In this document: positions 54,205-64,000 of the stretch, in pieces | Layout: each line of letters opens with the position of its first letter | How positions within the stretch are numbered: the first letter of the stretch is position 1 | DNA from: Alentia gelatinosa | Lineage: Eukaryota; Annelida; Polychaeta; Phyllodocida; Polynoidae | Assembly (NCBI GenBank): GCA_950022655.1 | Contig: OX465579.1 | Location: 18,265,088 to 18,329,087, forward strand | Length of the DNA: 64,000 bases | Reading direction: 5' to 3' | Translations under genes and position numbers: made by a program | Notes under the pieces: generated by a model | Seen by the model: the letters and a program-made list of their open reading frames with translations, nothing else | The model's database searches: none | Told to the model about the DNA's origin: nothing

Positions 54205-54830
54205 ATACAATGAGCAAATGTTAAGCCTATGGCGTTTTTTATTATGGATAGGATAACTGTGGTATACATAGACAATAATCGATGGTTTTGTGGACAGGCG
54301 GCCGTAAACCATGAGGGGTTGACACGTAGTAATACACGAGCACTAGCGAGTGTATTACGACGTCAACCGCGAGTAGTTTACAGAGCCACCTGTCTACAGA
54401 ATCATCGTTTGTTGTATTTATTATCCATCTTTTCAAACAAATTAAACCCAGTTATTGCCGGGTATATCAATAGGAACTGTTTCTTTGCTCTATAGCAAAA
54501 GGGACTATTTTTCCCGTAAACCATGGTTTTGAGGGCGTATACCACAGGTTTGAATCCGTATACCACAGTTATGGTATCTGACAGGTTTTATACAATGGGT
54601 AGTGGTTTACTGAGTCCCCATACATTTTTAATGGGGGCTTTGTATACGATGGATAATAAATATTCAATTATGTGGTATATGTCCTCAAAGCCATTGTATA
54701 CGGAAAAATAGTGCCTTTGAGTGATGAAATAATCCCTATTGATATAACCTTTAAGTTGGAGATTCCTGGGTCTAATTATTTGGAGAAGATGGATTATAAA
54801 TAAAACAAACTTTGGTTTTGTAGACAGGCG
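54205..54830 (+). mobile_element. Two adjacent AHF-13 foldback copies
   Basis: Copy d (54205-54445) has TGTTAAGCCTATGGCGTTTT, AATCGATGGTTTTGTGGACA, GGCCGTAAACCATG opposite AGTTTACAGAGCC, and a clear apex GTAATACACGAGCACTAGCG, then AGTGTATTAC (about 54330-54359). Copy e (54446-54830) repeats CCGTATACCACAGTTATGGT and TTTTGTAGACAGGCG. Confidence 0.6.
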
Positions 54831-55772
54831 ACCGCTTCCCTCTTATTCTCCTACAGCCCTGCCTACCAGCCCACCCACCTGTCCCCATCCCCTCGGAATA
54901 GCTCTCTCCCGGCGTGTCATAGTGATGTCGGTCTGCAGCGATTCCCAAAGTATCTCCGGCATGCAGAGTTGACACACAACCATCTATTATTAGTTCGTCC
55001 ATTTTCTCTAAATGGCAGGCCATGTCATGCTGAGTGCGTGGGTGTTAAGCATCTACATCTAATTCAAGTCATACTAGCTGTATAACATGAGTGTATCGTG
55101 GTGAAGTCATACATGAGACATGAGTTGGGTGTACAGATTTAACCTCTATGTTTGGTCATCAATTATTACAAAATGTGTTTTCTATATTTGTCTGCTTGTT
55201 TATTTTTAACATCGACTTTTCCCTGAAACTGCTATAACAAACATGCCAACACCAACATGGATTCCCTGGCGCGCCAGTGTTTATTAGAAGGTCAGCGAAT
55301 TACTCAGTTGGTGCGATAATTTACTTGGCAAATACTTAGTGAGCGCAGCCGCAAACTTTACCTGTGTACCATCTGGCCAATAGAAGGTACTCACACACAC
55401 GCTCCCAGCCAACCAACCACCCGCCCGCCCCCCACCACCAGTGTCCCAGTGGTCAGTGGACACCTGTCGGTTGCTATGACGACCGTTTTCAGGTGTCGAA
55501 GCGTGATACCAATGACGGAGGGGGTGGGGGAGAGAACAAGGAGGAAGGGGGCGACCACGCGTACCCCTCCCACCCACCCCGCGGCCAGGAGGTAACGTTA
55601 CGACAGCGTGCTATTAACCTAGCGCCTCTGTCAGTGGTGTCTCTCCGGGCGAACTTAGGACTTACTTATACACTGTACAAAGCCGGCGCCTGTCGCGCCT
55701 TGATTGGGCGGGTGCCGGTCGAGCGGACAGCTGGTAGATCCCGGCTCGTTAACGGGTGCCTTTGTCTACTTT

Positions 55773-56296
55773 TCGCTCTCCCAGCAGATCCTTCATGGCG
55801 CTAGCGCTTACTAATCTATGCCGCAACCCTGATTCCTTGGGTATTCACTAAAGACAAGGGGAAACCAGCCAATGATTTCGATTCGAAACAGGGCAACTAT
55901 CAAAAGTCATGAAACTCAAACAACTCATGTAAACTCTCTTCATATATTATGAATTGGGAAGTACAAAAAGTACTGGAATTGTTAAATGAACTTCACAGAC
56001 AATCCAGATGTTTTTTGTCAGCTTTAAACCACTAAATAGACATGAATCCACACTGCACCCTTGAGTGAGCGGTATCTGATTACAAGAAATAAAAACTTTT
56101 CAAAAAAAAAGCCCATGTATCATGTTGACAAACAAAACCCTGCAACACAAAATACTCCCCCAAAGGCGCTAGATATGTAGAACATATGTAGGAAAACGAG
56201 CGTATGAGACAGATTTTTGCCGGTAAAGGCAGAACGGTGGAGAGATATTATAAGCGGCAGCTGGAAGAAGAGCGCAGGATCTATGCTAGGAGAGTG
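55773..56296 (+). mobile_element. M3 hAT-like non-autonomous element, inverted copy
   Basis: The ends are TCGCTCTCCCAGCAGATCC and GATCTATGCTAGGAGAGTG. Read on the plus strand it follows the minus strand of 51608-52156: GGCGCTAGCGCTTACTAATC, CTTGGGTATTCACTAAAG, TTCACAGACAATCCAGATGT, TATTTTGTGTTGCAGGG in inverse. The flanks TCTACTTT and TCCACTTC differ at two bases. The two copies could pair across exon J. Confidence 0.7.
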
Positions 56297-56774
56297 TCCA
56301 CTTCTACCACATTCCGCGTGCCAACTGAGAACCGCACCCACTGACACCCTCCCCGCCCGCCCGCCCCCCGCCCCACGCCGCCCGTGTCGAGTGTACGCCC
56401 GGCTGGCTGTCCCCGGACTCAGGACAGTGGTGGGAGTGGGTGCCGCACCGACACAGGGGGAGGACGATGCAGGTGGGCTCTTGGTCGCAAAGGGGAGTTC
56501 TCTGTTTAGAGAATGACAGTCCCGTTATGATGTCCCGGAAAAGAAGGTGAGGCGGGGTCTCAGGGTGTGTGGGGCGGGATGATAACGGGGAGAATGTGGG
56601 GGAATATCAGGACCACACAGCTTCACTGCACAGTCAGTTAGAGCAGGATGCATACAGTGAGGATTGGCTGGAATATATTCATTTAGCACCGGATTACATT
56701 TTATGACAGGGATACACCAAGTGAGAAATGCAGAGATTGTGGATGAGCTGAAATCCATCCATCTAGCACCGGAT

Positions 56775-56985
56775 CGTATCTTAGCCTGGTATGAACCTCC
56801 ATAGGCTTAACGTTAGGAACTCGTATTCAATAGACTTGCGAGTACAGTCACTCACACTCAATGGACGATAAAATGAGAGAGATTTCCAGGATGAAAACAG
56901 AAACATATCCTTGCTTGGTATGAGTCTCCGTTTGCCATCTCGTTTGGAGCACTTCGGAATATTCACTCAGCTATTGCCTCGTTAA
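56775..56985 (+). mobile_element. Foldback element AHF-8d
   Basis: TATCTTAGCCTGGTATGAAC, CTCCATAGGCTTAACGTTAG, GAACTCGTATTCAATAGACT, ACTCAATGGACGATAAAATG, GTTTGCCATCTCGTTTGGAG, apex ATATTCACTCAGCTATTGCC, then TCGTTAAT. It shows that AHF-8 carries the same framework word on its forward strand. Confidence 0.7.
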
Positions 56986-57284
56986 TGTTTCCGCATGCTC
57001 CAGACTCACACACGAAACACTCATCAGTTCTCTTCTTAGTATCACACAACTCGTGTTCACCTCTCATACACCCAAGTCTTTTGTTGCAACCCTTTCACAT
57101 ACTGCCCGGGGACTATACACTCACGGAGTACAATGCTTGTGGTATTATACCTTCAGTGCTAGCTACAAGCCAATCACAAAGACTCATTTATTGTACCATG
57201 AGTGCAAGTTGGCAGAACTCTAGTTCAGATTTTGCACATTATCAAATTCTCTGAGTGTACATGATCTTATTCCTTTAATTGCAG

Positions 57285-57364
57285 TTTATCCGGCTGTCCC
57301 ATTGCGGCTATGGGCAAACTAGCCGCACAGAAGAGTAAACAAGGGGGCAACCCACCAGAGGCTG
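57285..57364 (+). CDS. MYT1: MYT1-family protein, exon K (finger 3, second half)
   Basis: The acceptor is TTCCTTTAATTGCAG and the donor is GCTG|GTAAGT. The phase is 2 in and 1 out. It encodes (S)LSGCPIAAMGKLAAQKSKQG, then GNPPEA. This supplies the last Cys of finger 3 and matches 'LSGCPIAAAEKLAKAQEK' of MYT1L. The segment after finger 3 is Lys-rich as in the vertebrate proteins. Phase 1 out fits exon L, whose first two bases complete an Ala codon. Confidence 0.98.
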
Positions 57365-58442
57365 GTAAGTCAACCTTTGAATTATAGATTTCGCCTAAGT
57401 TGGGCCTGACTTCTCTTTGTTCACATGATGTGTCACTAGATCTCGTTCTAGTGAGTTATCTTTTTGTTTTCTCTTCATAAACGGGACAGGATCATAAGGA
57501 ATTCTCACTATAAAGTCAGGGTTTGTTGGGAAGTTTTATATTTAACCTGGGGTTACGTTTACCATAGCTGTTATGGGTAAATATGGGGATTTAATCATAC
57601 AGTTATCTCCATTATCACACGTATAGATTGAGTAATGATAAACCCATAGATGTACATGTACATGTACTACTAGTATCCATCAATTGATGCATGTAATGGG
57701 CATATGGAGTTATACATACAATATTCTAATTTGTGGGTCAGTATTGGCTCAATCATTCTAAAATCTTGACACGGAATTTTAGCTCGTAATCACTTTAATA
57801 CCAAGCACTTTTGGGTTTCGAATCAAACCTTGTAGTAACTGTGATACAATTTAGAATTGAGATTGTTACAAGCAGTCCTAAATCAGTGTGAAATTCCTTG
57901 GATCCACTTCTGTATGGCATGAAAACATAAGCAAACCCAAATTCCAGTATATTTTAGCACCTTTCATTTGATGTCTATGAACTGTATCATATAGAAATGA
58001 TACTTTACTACATACACTCCGCTCAGCCTCAATGCATGTAGTGACACTTTTTTTTATCATTAAGAAACTTTCCTATCGCAGAAAAAACAACAACGTTATT
58101 TTTACCGAGTGGCTGACCTGTTTGGTTGTAGGTGCACTGGGCGTAGGCCGGCTCGTATAGTGCACGCATTGTTTGGTTGCGTGGTTTGTTGTGTGGATGT
58201 TGTCATCGGTTTGTTTGTCTCGTGCTCGGAGTAGACGTAGCGGCGGTGGTCATCGACCCGCAGCCTCGTCACGGCGACACGCACAAAGCCGTCGTCCTCG
58301 CCGGGCGTCCGGCTGAACTGCTCCACCTCACCGCCTTCCAGTCCGGTTTGTATTCATGTCTTGTGTGTCATCTGAGGTTCATTGCTCCTAGAAATGTGGG
58401 AAAAACGTTGCTTCAGTAATATCGGATCGTGTCGTGTGGTAC

Positions 58443-58652
58443 CATTATTTTCATGGGGTTTTTTTTTAAATGAAATTGTATTTTATTGATATCCTTTTAT
58501 ATCAAGTACAGAAATGTGTATACTTTGTAAATCAATATAGTAGATAATTACATTATTTTCATGGGTGTTTTTAATGAAATTGTCTTTTATTGATATCCTT
58601 GTATATCAAATACAGAAATGTGTATACTTTGTAAATTAGTATAGTAGATAAT
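58443..58652. repeat. Tandem duplication, two units of about 106 bp
   Basis: CATTATTTTCATGGG, TTTTATTGATATCCTT, TATATCAA, TACAGAAATGTGTATACTTT, GTAAAT and TAGTAGATAATTA occur twice in order, about 106 bp apart, with few differences. The duplication is recent. Confidence 0.85.
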
Positions 58653-59943
58653 TATATTGTTAATCTTTTGTTTTGGTGAATAATACCAAGCAACGTTTGT
58701 GACAAGTACCAATAAAAAAGAGGCATCTGACTTCAATCCTGTGTCGGACTAATTTTCTTGTCAGAGCCTTGTATCACTACTTTTTACAACATCACATGTT
58801 CAGTGACATGGTTTATTAGATTTTTGATTGAATATAGATGGCTACATAGTTATGATGCGATCCGCAAAAAATCTGGAGCAATGTTTTTGACCTCGGGTCG
58901 CTATTCTGCTATCTGAGCAACACTCCCCCTGCCTCACTGCCTGCTTCTCAACCCAATATCTCCCTTGCACATTACCCCAACTATATCTGGACACTACGGT
59001 TTGCTGCCAGCACGCTTCAGTTTTCTGGGAGTGATTGACAGACACTATGCTTTGTGACAACGCTGCTTCAATTTTATGTCAGAACTCTGTCTAGAATTGA
59101 CGTAGAAACTCCAAATAAGAAATGTCTTGTAGCTAACAAGGTGGCATTAACGAGATCAGGTTTTTACACTCCAGTTTCATTGTCACAAGGACAAAAAACG
59201 AAGCATAGTGTACTAGGCGACCATCGCATTATCTTGTGAAAACGAAGCATAGTGTACAAACCACGAAGCAGTGTCCCAAACGTGCTGGTGATGAAGCATA
59301 GTGTTTTGGATTCGTCCCAACATGATCAATGATATCTAATGACAACCAGAATGATTTGTTGTGGCATGATTTGTTTCTATATAGTTTTCATCGCTACTTG
59401 TTTGAATACATCTATTCTAGCCATTTTGATAGCAGATTATTCTTTCTATACACAGTGTAATATAGATTTAGGCCTGATGACACTTATTCACATGTATAGA
59501 TATTGATGTATATAGCTAAGTCTTGGAAATATAAAATGGTACGAGTTGATAACCATATGTATTATATTTTGATAGTATTGAAAATAAGATATATATATAT
59601 ATTATACCTTAATGAATTATGAAGCAAAAAAATATATATAAATCATATATATATATATACCTATTCGTTTATATGATATAGTTAAAAATTGTCACTTCCC
59701 CTATCATGCAGCAAACCATGTGTACATTACAGCAAAAATAATCTTGATTAAATGTTGGATTGTATCACCGTTGTAATTCTGATCAGGCCATCTAAATTGT
59801 CATCAATCCATCAGTATACCTTGTCTTTGACGACCCTTAATAAATTGTGATTGTTGATACTGTAATAGACTTTGTCTCAAACTGGCAGCCCATTCTGAAT
59901 TACGTGTACCTCATATCAAATAATCAGCTAAAGCATTGATAAA

Positions 59944-60071
59944 GGGGGTGTTCCACTGGACCGACGGTAGCCGATTCTGTAGCTAGACAATCGCCGATCA
60001 TTATCGGATGCCTTAGAATTTCCCAGGAACAATTGATCGGTGAGAAATCGGCCTGGTGGAGTACACCCTTT
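59944..60071. mobile_element. Short inverted-repeat element (GGGGTGTTCCACTGG)
   Basis: The left end GGGGGTGTTCCACTGGACCG, then ACGGTAGCCGATT, is the imperfect inverse of the right end AATCGGCCTGGTGGAGTACA, then CCC. The centre has a GATCATTATCGGAT/ATTGATCGGT pair. It is a MITE-like element with no other copy seen here. Confidence 0.6.
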
Positions 60072-60570
60072 AGTGTTAATGAGTAGAATTACCAAGGCTA
60101 CTGATGAAATAAGATCGTTTAGATTAATGTTACTTTGACTCCCTCCCAAGTAGAAGTCCCAGCTTTACATAGACTATTCTTGTGAAAAAATCTGAAAAGT
60201 ATGTAAAGGACAAAACTATGTTTATCAATATAGGTATGGTAACAGATAAAAGCTAATAAAATCTTCGAAACATAATTAGTTTAAATGGCAATACTAAAAT
60301 CAAAAAGGGAGCAAAAGGAAAAGACCACAGAGTAAAGAAGCATATCAAAAATAAAGTCAAATGAACAAGTAATTTTATGTAGATGTTAAGAAATGTTCAT
60401 ACTACCGACTGGAATGTACTACATGTGCATACAAGAGAAAAATAAATTGCTAGAAAAAGCCAAAAATAAAAAAGGTACTTGTTTACGTGTTTCTACAGCG
60501 TAAGTGAGCCTCATTAAGGTCAAGTGGAGAATGAAGCAGACCGATATCATTTGAGTCAATATATACAATA

Positions 60571-60866
60571 TTATCTTAACCCTGGTATTTTCTCCTCATA
60601 GACTTAACATTGAGAACTCGTACTCAATGCCCATGGAGTATTGAGAAAAAATACTCAATGGGATTATGTCAAAAACGTTAGCCAATAAGTCAATGATAGG
60701 GATGAGAAAAAATCTGAACCGCACTCGAACCATAGCCTCAGAAAAGATGTCATTTATTTTGGTTTGCTACGTAATCCCACACTGTTTTGCCTCGTGCGAT
60801 TACTTCACACCGAAAACTTATGCAATATTTCCAGTATCTATGGACCTCGATACAGTTCGAAATGAA
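60571..60866 (+). mobile_element. Foldback element AHF-9d
   Basis: TTATCTTAACCCTGGTATTT, CATAGACTTAACATTGAGAA, CTCAATGCCCATGGAGTATT opposite AAAATACTCAATGGG, CAATGATAGGGATGAGA, CCGCACTCGAACCATAGC. The apex is GTAATCCCACACTGTTTTGC, then CTCGTGCGATTAC. It ends TCTATGGACCTCGATACAGT. Confidence 0.7.
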
Positions 60867-61744
60867 CATTATGCCCACTATAGCTGTAGCATTGTACATG
60901 TACTGACAGCACAGAACAGGTAGAGCTGAGCCAACAAAGACTTGATAACATCCAGGGTGTTTATATAAACTGGGTGTGGCTCAATAAGCAGTCTTCCTCG
61001 CACCATATTATTGAATATATCTTTGGATGTAAATTAAAGTGTGGAGAAAGATATAAGCCTAAAGATTTCTCATAATCATTCCACTGGCTTTTTTTATTAC
61101 ATAAAGGTATAACTTACAATCATGATTTTAAATTTAATCTCCATACAGGATTTACACAATAAAAAGAGTGATTGAGGAAGTACTGTAACAAGAAGTATTG
61201 CAACGAGGAAATACTAGATTGATTGTAAAACAAAAACACCACAATTGCCTCTGTATCAGAAATGAAATCATGATAAAACCATAGATTCAGGAGATAAGCA
61301 GTAAATATGGACCAAAAAAGTGTGTCTCCTTTAGTTAAATTGCATGTAACATAAAAAACATTTAACTATTTTGAAACAAACCGTTCCTTTTATTGGGTTT
61401 TTATAAACCACTTACCTATTTTCCTTATCCATGTTCAGCACACGCTTACTTTTAATTATGCACCCCAATATAATCCAATTTGTGACATGTTTGTAGGCAG
61501 CTTGCAGTGCGGTGCATATTCAAAGATAATTTATGAATTGAGTTAATTTAGATGGTATTTTCCATCAATTTCTAATGAAATTTGATAAATTGCTTTATAG
61601 ACAGATCGATCTAAAGCTCCTAACGAAAATGGTCAAATTTTAAGTATACCCGCCTCAAGATGGGGGGTATTTCCTAGAAGGCCCTCTATTGCTAGTTTGA
61701 GACAGATTCCACTGCCTTTTGCTCCTCCATCCCACCCTACACTA

Positions 61745-61900
61745 AGAAAGAAATTAACGAGCATTTGGTCTGTGTCCCTGTTCGCTATCGAGTTTTGAGT
61801 GCGCAGTAATATGAACGAGGCGATAGCCAAGTGAATATTCCGAAGCGCTCCAAACTCGATGGCGAACAGGGACTCAGACCAAGCAGGACTATGAAACCAG
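61745..61900 (-). mobile_element. Foldback element AHF-8e, partial
   Basis: AAGAAAGAAATTAACGAGCA, TCCCTGTTCGCTATCGAGTT opposite AACTCGATGGCGAACAGGGA, with GAGGCGATAGCCAAGTGAAT between. Only the apex-bearing half of the AHF-8 unit is present. Confidence 0.65.
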
Positions 61901-62034
61901 TCTATATTGCATTTATTATCCACCTTTTCCTGACAAGTGGCGTAATCATATTAGTTCATATTTAGGTATGCAGTATCTTTTTTACATGCAGATTTTTTTC
62001 CGTATGCGCCAGTTATATGGCAGAGCGGAGCATA

Positions 62035-62336
62035 CAACATATCTGTTTGCTCTGGGTATAGTGATACAACTCCCTATGTGTTTTCTATGGACACCTTGTA
62101 GTAGGTGGATATATCTGTATGTCCATGGTATGGTGATACATGCTCCCAATATGTTTTCTATGGACACTTTGGGTTAGCTGGATATATATGTGTGTGCTTG
62201 GGGTATGGTGATACACGCTCCCTATGTGTTTTCTATGGACACTTTGGATTAGCTGGATATATGTGTATGCTCGGGGTATGGTGATACACACTCCCAATGT
62301 GTTTTCTATGGACACTTTGTATTAGGTGGATAGTAA
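62035..62336. repeat. Tandem repeat, 73-75-bp units next to exon L
   Basis: TTTTCTATGGACAC occurs at about 62081, 62154, 62229 and 62302, each followed by GGTGGATATAT/GCTGGATATAT and TATGGTGATACA. The array ends about 40 bp before exon L. The open minus-strand frames through it are produced by the repeat. Confidence 0.9.
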
Positions 62337-62375
62337 ACACTTGTATTAACCAACATTCACACTTTCTCCTCCCAG

Positions 62376-63089
62376 CCGTGCTGCCGTCGGCCGCCAAGGG
62401 TTCAGACCGTGTCCTGCGGCCTATGATCCTCACCAAGCAGCTGGACCTGCCGCAAGGTTACGGCGAGTACTCCTACGTGTCGCCGACCACCCCGCGCACC
62501 AACCTGGCCAAGGAGTTGGAGAAATACAACCGGCCGCCGCCCAGCGACTACCACTACGGCAAGCAGCAGCCCATCGCGCCCAAACCCAAGGACCCGGCCA
62601 GCCCCAACAGCAGCAGCAGCGGCAACCTTAGCGGCGGTATCGTTCCTGGGGTGAGCGCCGCGACGGTGGCGCCGCCGGCGACGGGAGCGGGAACGACGGG
62701 GACGCCCGCAGCGGTGACGTCATCCGCAGCGATTAATATGCCGGAGCGGCCGAATATCCTGAGTAAACGGCCGCATTATAAGCCGCAGTACCGCTACGAC
62801 CCGCAGGTGCCGATGAATTTGTCGGTGAAGGAGGCGGGGGACGCGGGCCCGACGCCCGACGGGAGTGAGACGCTGGATCTGAGCATCAAGAAGGAGGTGG
62901 GCGCGGGACAGCGTCCCACGGTGCTCGTCAACCCGCAGGTGCACGACGAGATACAAGAGGAGCCGATGGACTTCTCCACTAAGCCCGTGCCCTCCACGCC
63001 TGGTGTCATGCACTCTCCTGCACTGAGTCAAGTGCTTGGCCAGCAGTGTGCAAGCCCCCCACTACATCACCACATACCACAGCAGCAGC

Positions 63090-63123
<34 letters not shown>

Positions 63124-63900
63124 GCAGCAGCAGCAACAACAGTTGGTGCAGCTTCCCACAACCTCACCCATGCATTCGCCACGGAGTTCCCAACTACCGG
63201 CCACGCAGCAGATGATGCCGCATTGCCCACAGTCACCCATGACCGGACAACCCATCAAGACTGTTCAATCGCCAATGCCGGTCCCTTCGCCCATGCCGGT
63301 CCAGTCCCCCATGCCGGTCCAGTCCCCCATGCCAGTTCAGTCGCCTATGCCGGTGCAGTCGCCCATGCCAGTTCAGTCACCCATGACGGTGCAGTCGCCC
63401 ATGCCGGGACAGTCGCCCATGCCCGTGCAGTCTTCTTCGAATATGTCTGTTCAGTCGCCCATGACCGGGCAATCGCCAATGTCGGTGCAGTCGCAAATGT
63501 CAGTGCAGTCCTCTGTACCTGTGCAGTCGCCCATGTCGGTGCAGTCGCACATGTCGGTCCAATCTCCCATGCCTGTGCAATCGCCCATGCCTGTTCAGTC
63601 GCCTATGGGTCAACAACAGCAACAACAACAACAGCAGCAGCAACAACAACAACAGCAACAGCAGCAACAACAACAGCAACAACAACAGCAGCAGCTGCCG
63701 ACCATGTCCCCGATGCAGGTTGTCCTGTCGTGCCAGCTTCAAGCCAGTGTTCAGCCACTGCAGCAGATGACTTCTCCAGTCGAACAACACATGGAGACCT
63801 CGCTAGGGACACCTACAGGCAATGATGCGCAACAAGATGCAACGAACAAACACGACTTCAGTTCGATGTCGCCTCTACCAGACGAGGGGGATGAATATAG
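62376..63900 (+). CDS. MYT1: MYT1-family protein, exon L (MYT1 central domain, CtBP-like motifs, Gln and PMPVQS repeats)
   Basis: 1,525 nt, acceptor TTTCTCCTCCCAG, donor TATAG|GTCAGT, phase 1 in and 2 out. The start (A)[18 protein letters not shown], then [13 protein letters not shown] and [10 protein letters not shown], closely follows the vertebrate block 'SDRVLRPM...[13 protein letters not shown]...YGKRAIAPK'. Then come PMNLSVK (about 62810), TLDLSIK (about 62871) and PMDFSTK (about 62963); these resemble the PxDLSxK motif bound by CtBP, and the middle one matches 'GTLDLSMNK' of MYT1L. After that are 21 Gln (63080-63142), a hexapeptide array around PMPVQS (about 63230-63610) and 28 Gln (63611-63694). 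The tail [10 protein letters not shown] leads to the next exon. The gene continues past the window towards the C-terminal fingers. Confidence 0.97.
63230..63694 (+). repeat. 18-bp coding minisatellite (PMPVQS) followed by (CAR)n
   Basis: About 20 units of CAGTCGCCCATGCCGGTG and variants encode QSPMPV, with substitutions such as [12 protein letters not shown] and QMSVQS. A (CAA/CAG) tract follows. The unit is a multiple of 3, so copy-number change preserves the frame. Confidence 0.95.
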
Positions 63901-64000
63901 GTCAGTGCACATAATGTCTCTGTTTAGTAAAAGGGTTATTTTCGATCGATGTAGCTCTTTATCATAACCCTCATATAAATCTCCATACTTATTTTCTTAA
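63901..64000 (+). other. Start of the intron after exon L
   Basis: Only 100 bp is visible. Reading through the GTCAGT donor would add a short tail and stop at TAA (63965-63967), as expected for intron sequence. Confidence 0.8.

Larger units (their letters stand above)
52597..57284 (+). other. Intron J-K
   Basis: 4,688 bp. It contains AHF-12 (52632-52926), four AHF-13 copies (52925-54830), the inverted M3 copy (55773-56296), AHF-8d (56775-56985) and a GC-rich patch (56340-56520). Stretches 53611-54204, 54831-55772, 56521-56774 and 56986-57284 show nothing else I recognise. 54050-54180 holds an ACACTAGACGACT/AGTCGTTGACC inverted pair like that near 12770-12890. Confidence 0.7.
57365..62375 (+). 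other. Intron K-L
   Basis: 5,011 bp. It contains a tandem duplication (58443-58652), a CGAAGCATAGTGT repeat (about 59200-59310), (TA)n tracts (about 59588-59665), an inverted-repeat element (59944-60071), AHF-9d (60571-60866), AHF-8e (61745-61900) and a 73-75-bp tandem repeat abutting exon L (62035-62336). Stretches 57365-58442, 58653-59200, 60072-60570 and 60867-61744 show no recognisable feature. Confidence 0.7.

Noticed and set aside
62297..62375. Start of exon L at ATG 62297
   Set aside because: 62297-62336 belongs to a tandem repeat in intron sequence. The TTTCTCCTCCCAG acceptor at 62375 and the phase fit with exon K define the exon start.

Overview
The window is animal genomic DNA. Coding sequence sits in short GC-rich exons with canonical GT-AG borders, spread through AT-rich introns full of microsatellites, foldback elements and small inverted-repeat transposons. 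The only gene I can recognise is the plus-strand ortholog of the MYT1/MYT1L/ST18 (NZF, CCHC zinc finger) family of neural transcription factors. The gene layout, the very large Q/E-rich exons and the unfamiliar repeats point to an invertebrate bilaterian rather than a vertebrate. I cannot name the phylum from sequence alone.

Twelve exons (6400-6457, 9294-9314, 15959-15983, 21111-21173, 22076-24651, 28768-28797, 34292-34361, 44911-44951, 48642-48669, 52534-52596, 57285-57364, 62376-63900) join in one continuous reading frame. Every donor phase matches the next acceptor phase, giving 4,580 coding nucleotides (1,526 codons plus 2 nt). In order they encode a basic N-terminal leader, finger 1 (two exons), a KKRK basic patch, a long acidic/Gly/Gln/Ser-rich region, fingers 2 and 3 (each split over two exons), and the conserved central 'SDRVLRPM' block followed by PxDLSxK-like motifs, poly-Q and a PMPVQS hexapeptide array. 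The start codon is not certain. The C-terminal finger cluster and coiled coil known from the family must lie beyond 64,000. A GC-rich segment at about 31.1-32.6 kb ends in a possible alternative first exon (32512-32617) that splices in frame into finger 2 and would give a shorter protein without finger 1 and the acidic region.

The other 59 kb is 5' flank or intron. Its most striking content is a superfamily of 240-420 bp foldback elements, more than 20 copies in many subfamilies. They share an outer framework (TATCTCACCCCTGGTA, then CATAGGCTTAACATTGG, then GGGGTGAGATAAAATC) and an apical hairpin like CACTCGGCTTCGCCTCGTG, but the stem sequences differ between subfamilies. One copy has a matching empty site in a paralogous sequence inside the same window. 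Other mobile sequences include a hAT-like family with an exact 8-bp target duplication, whose two long copies lie inverted around the finger 3 exon. There are also TTAAAGG-ended, GGGCCC-ended, pogo-like and TA-flanked inverted-repeat elements, several minisatellites and many (TA)n tracts. No rRNA gene, intact tRNA gene or other protein-coding gene was found.
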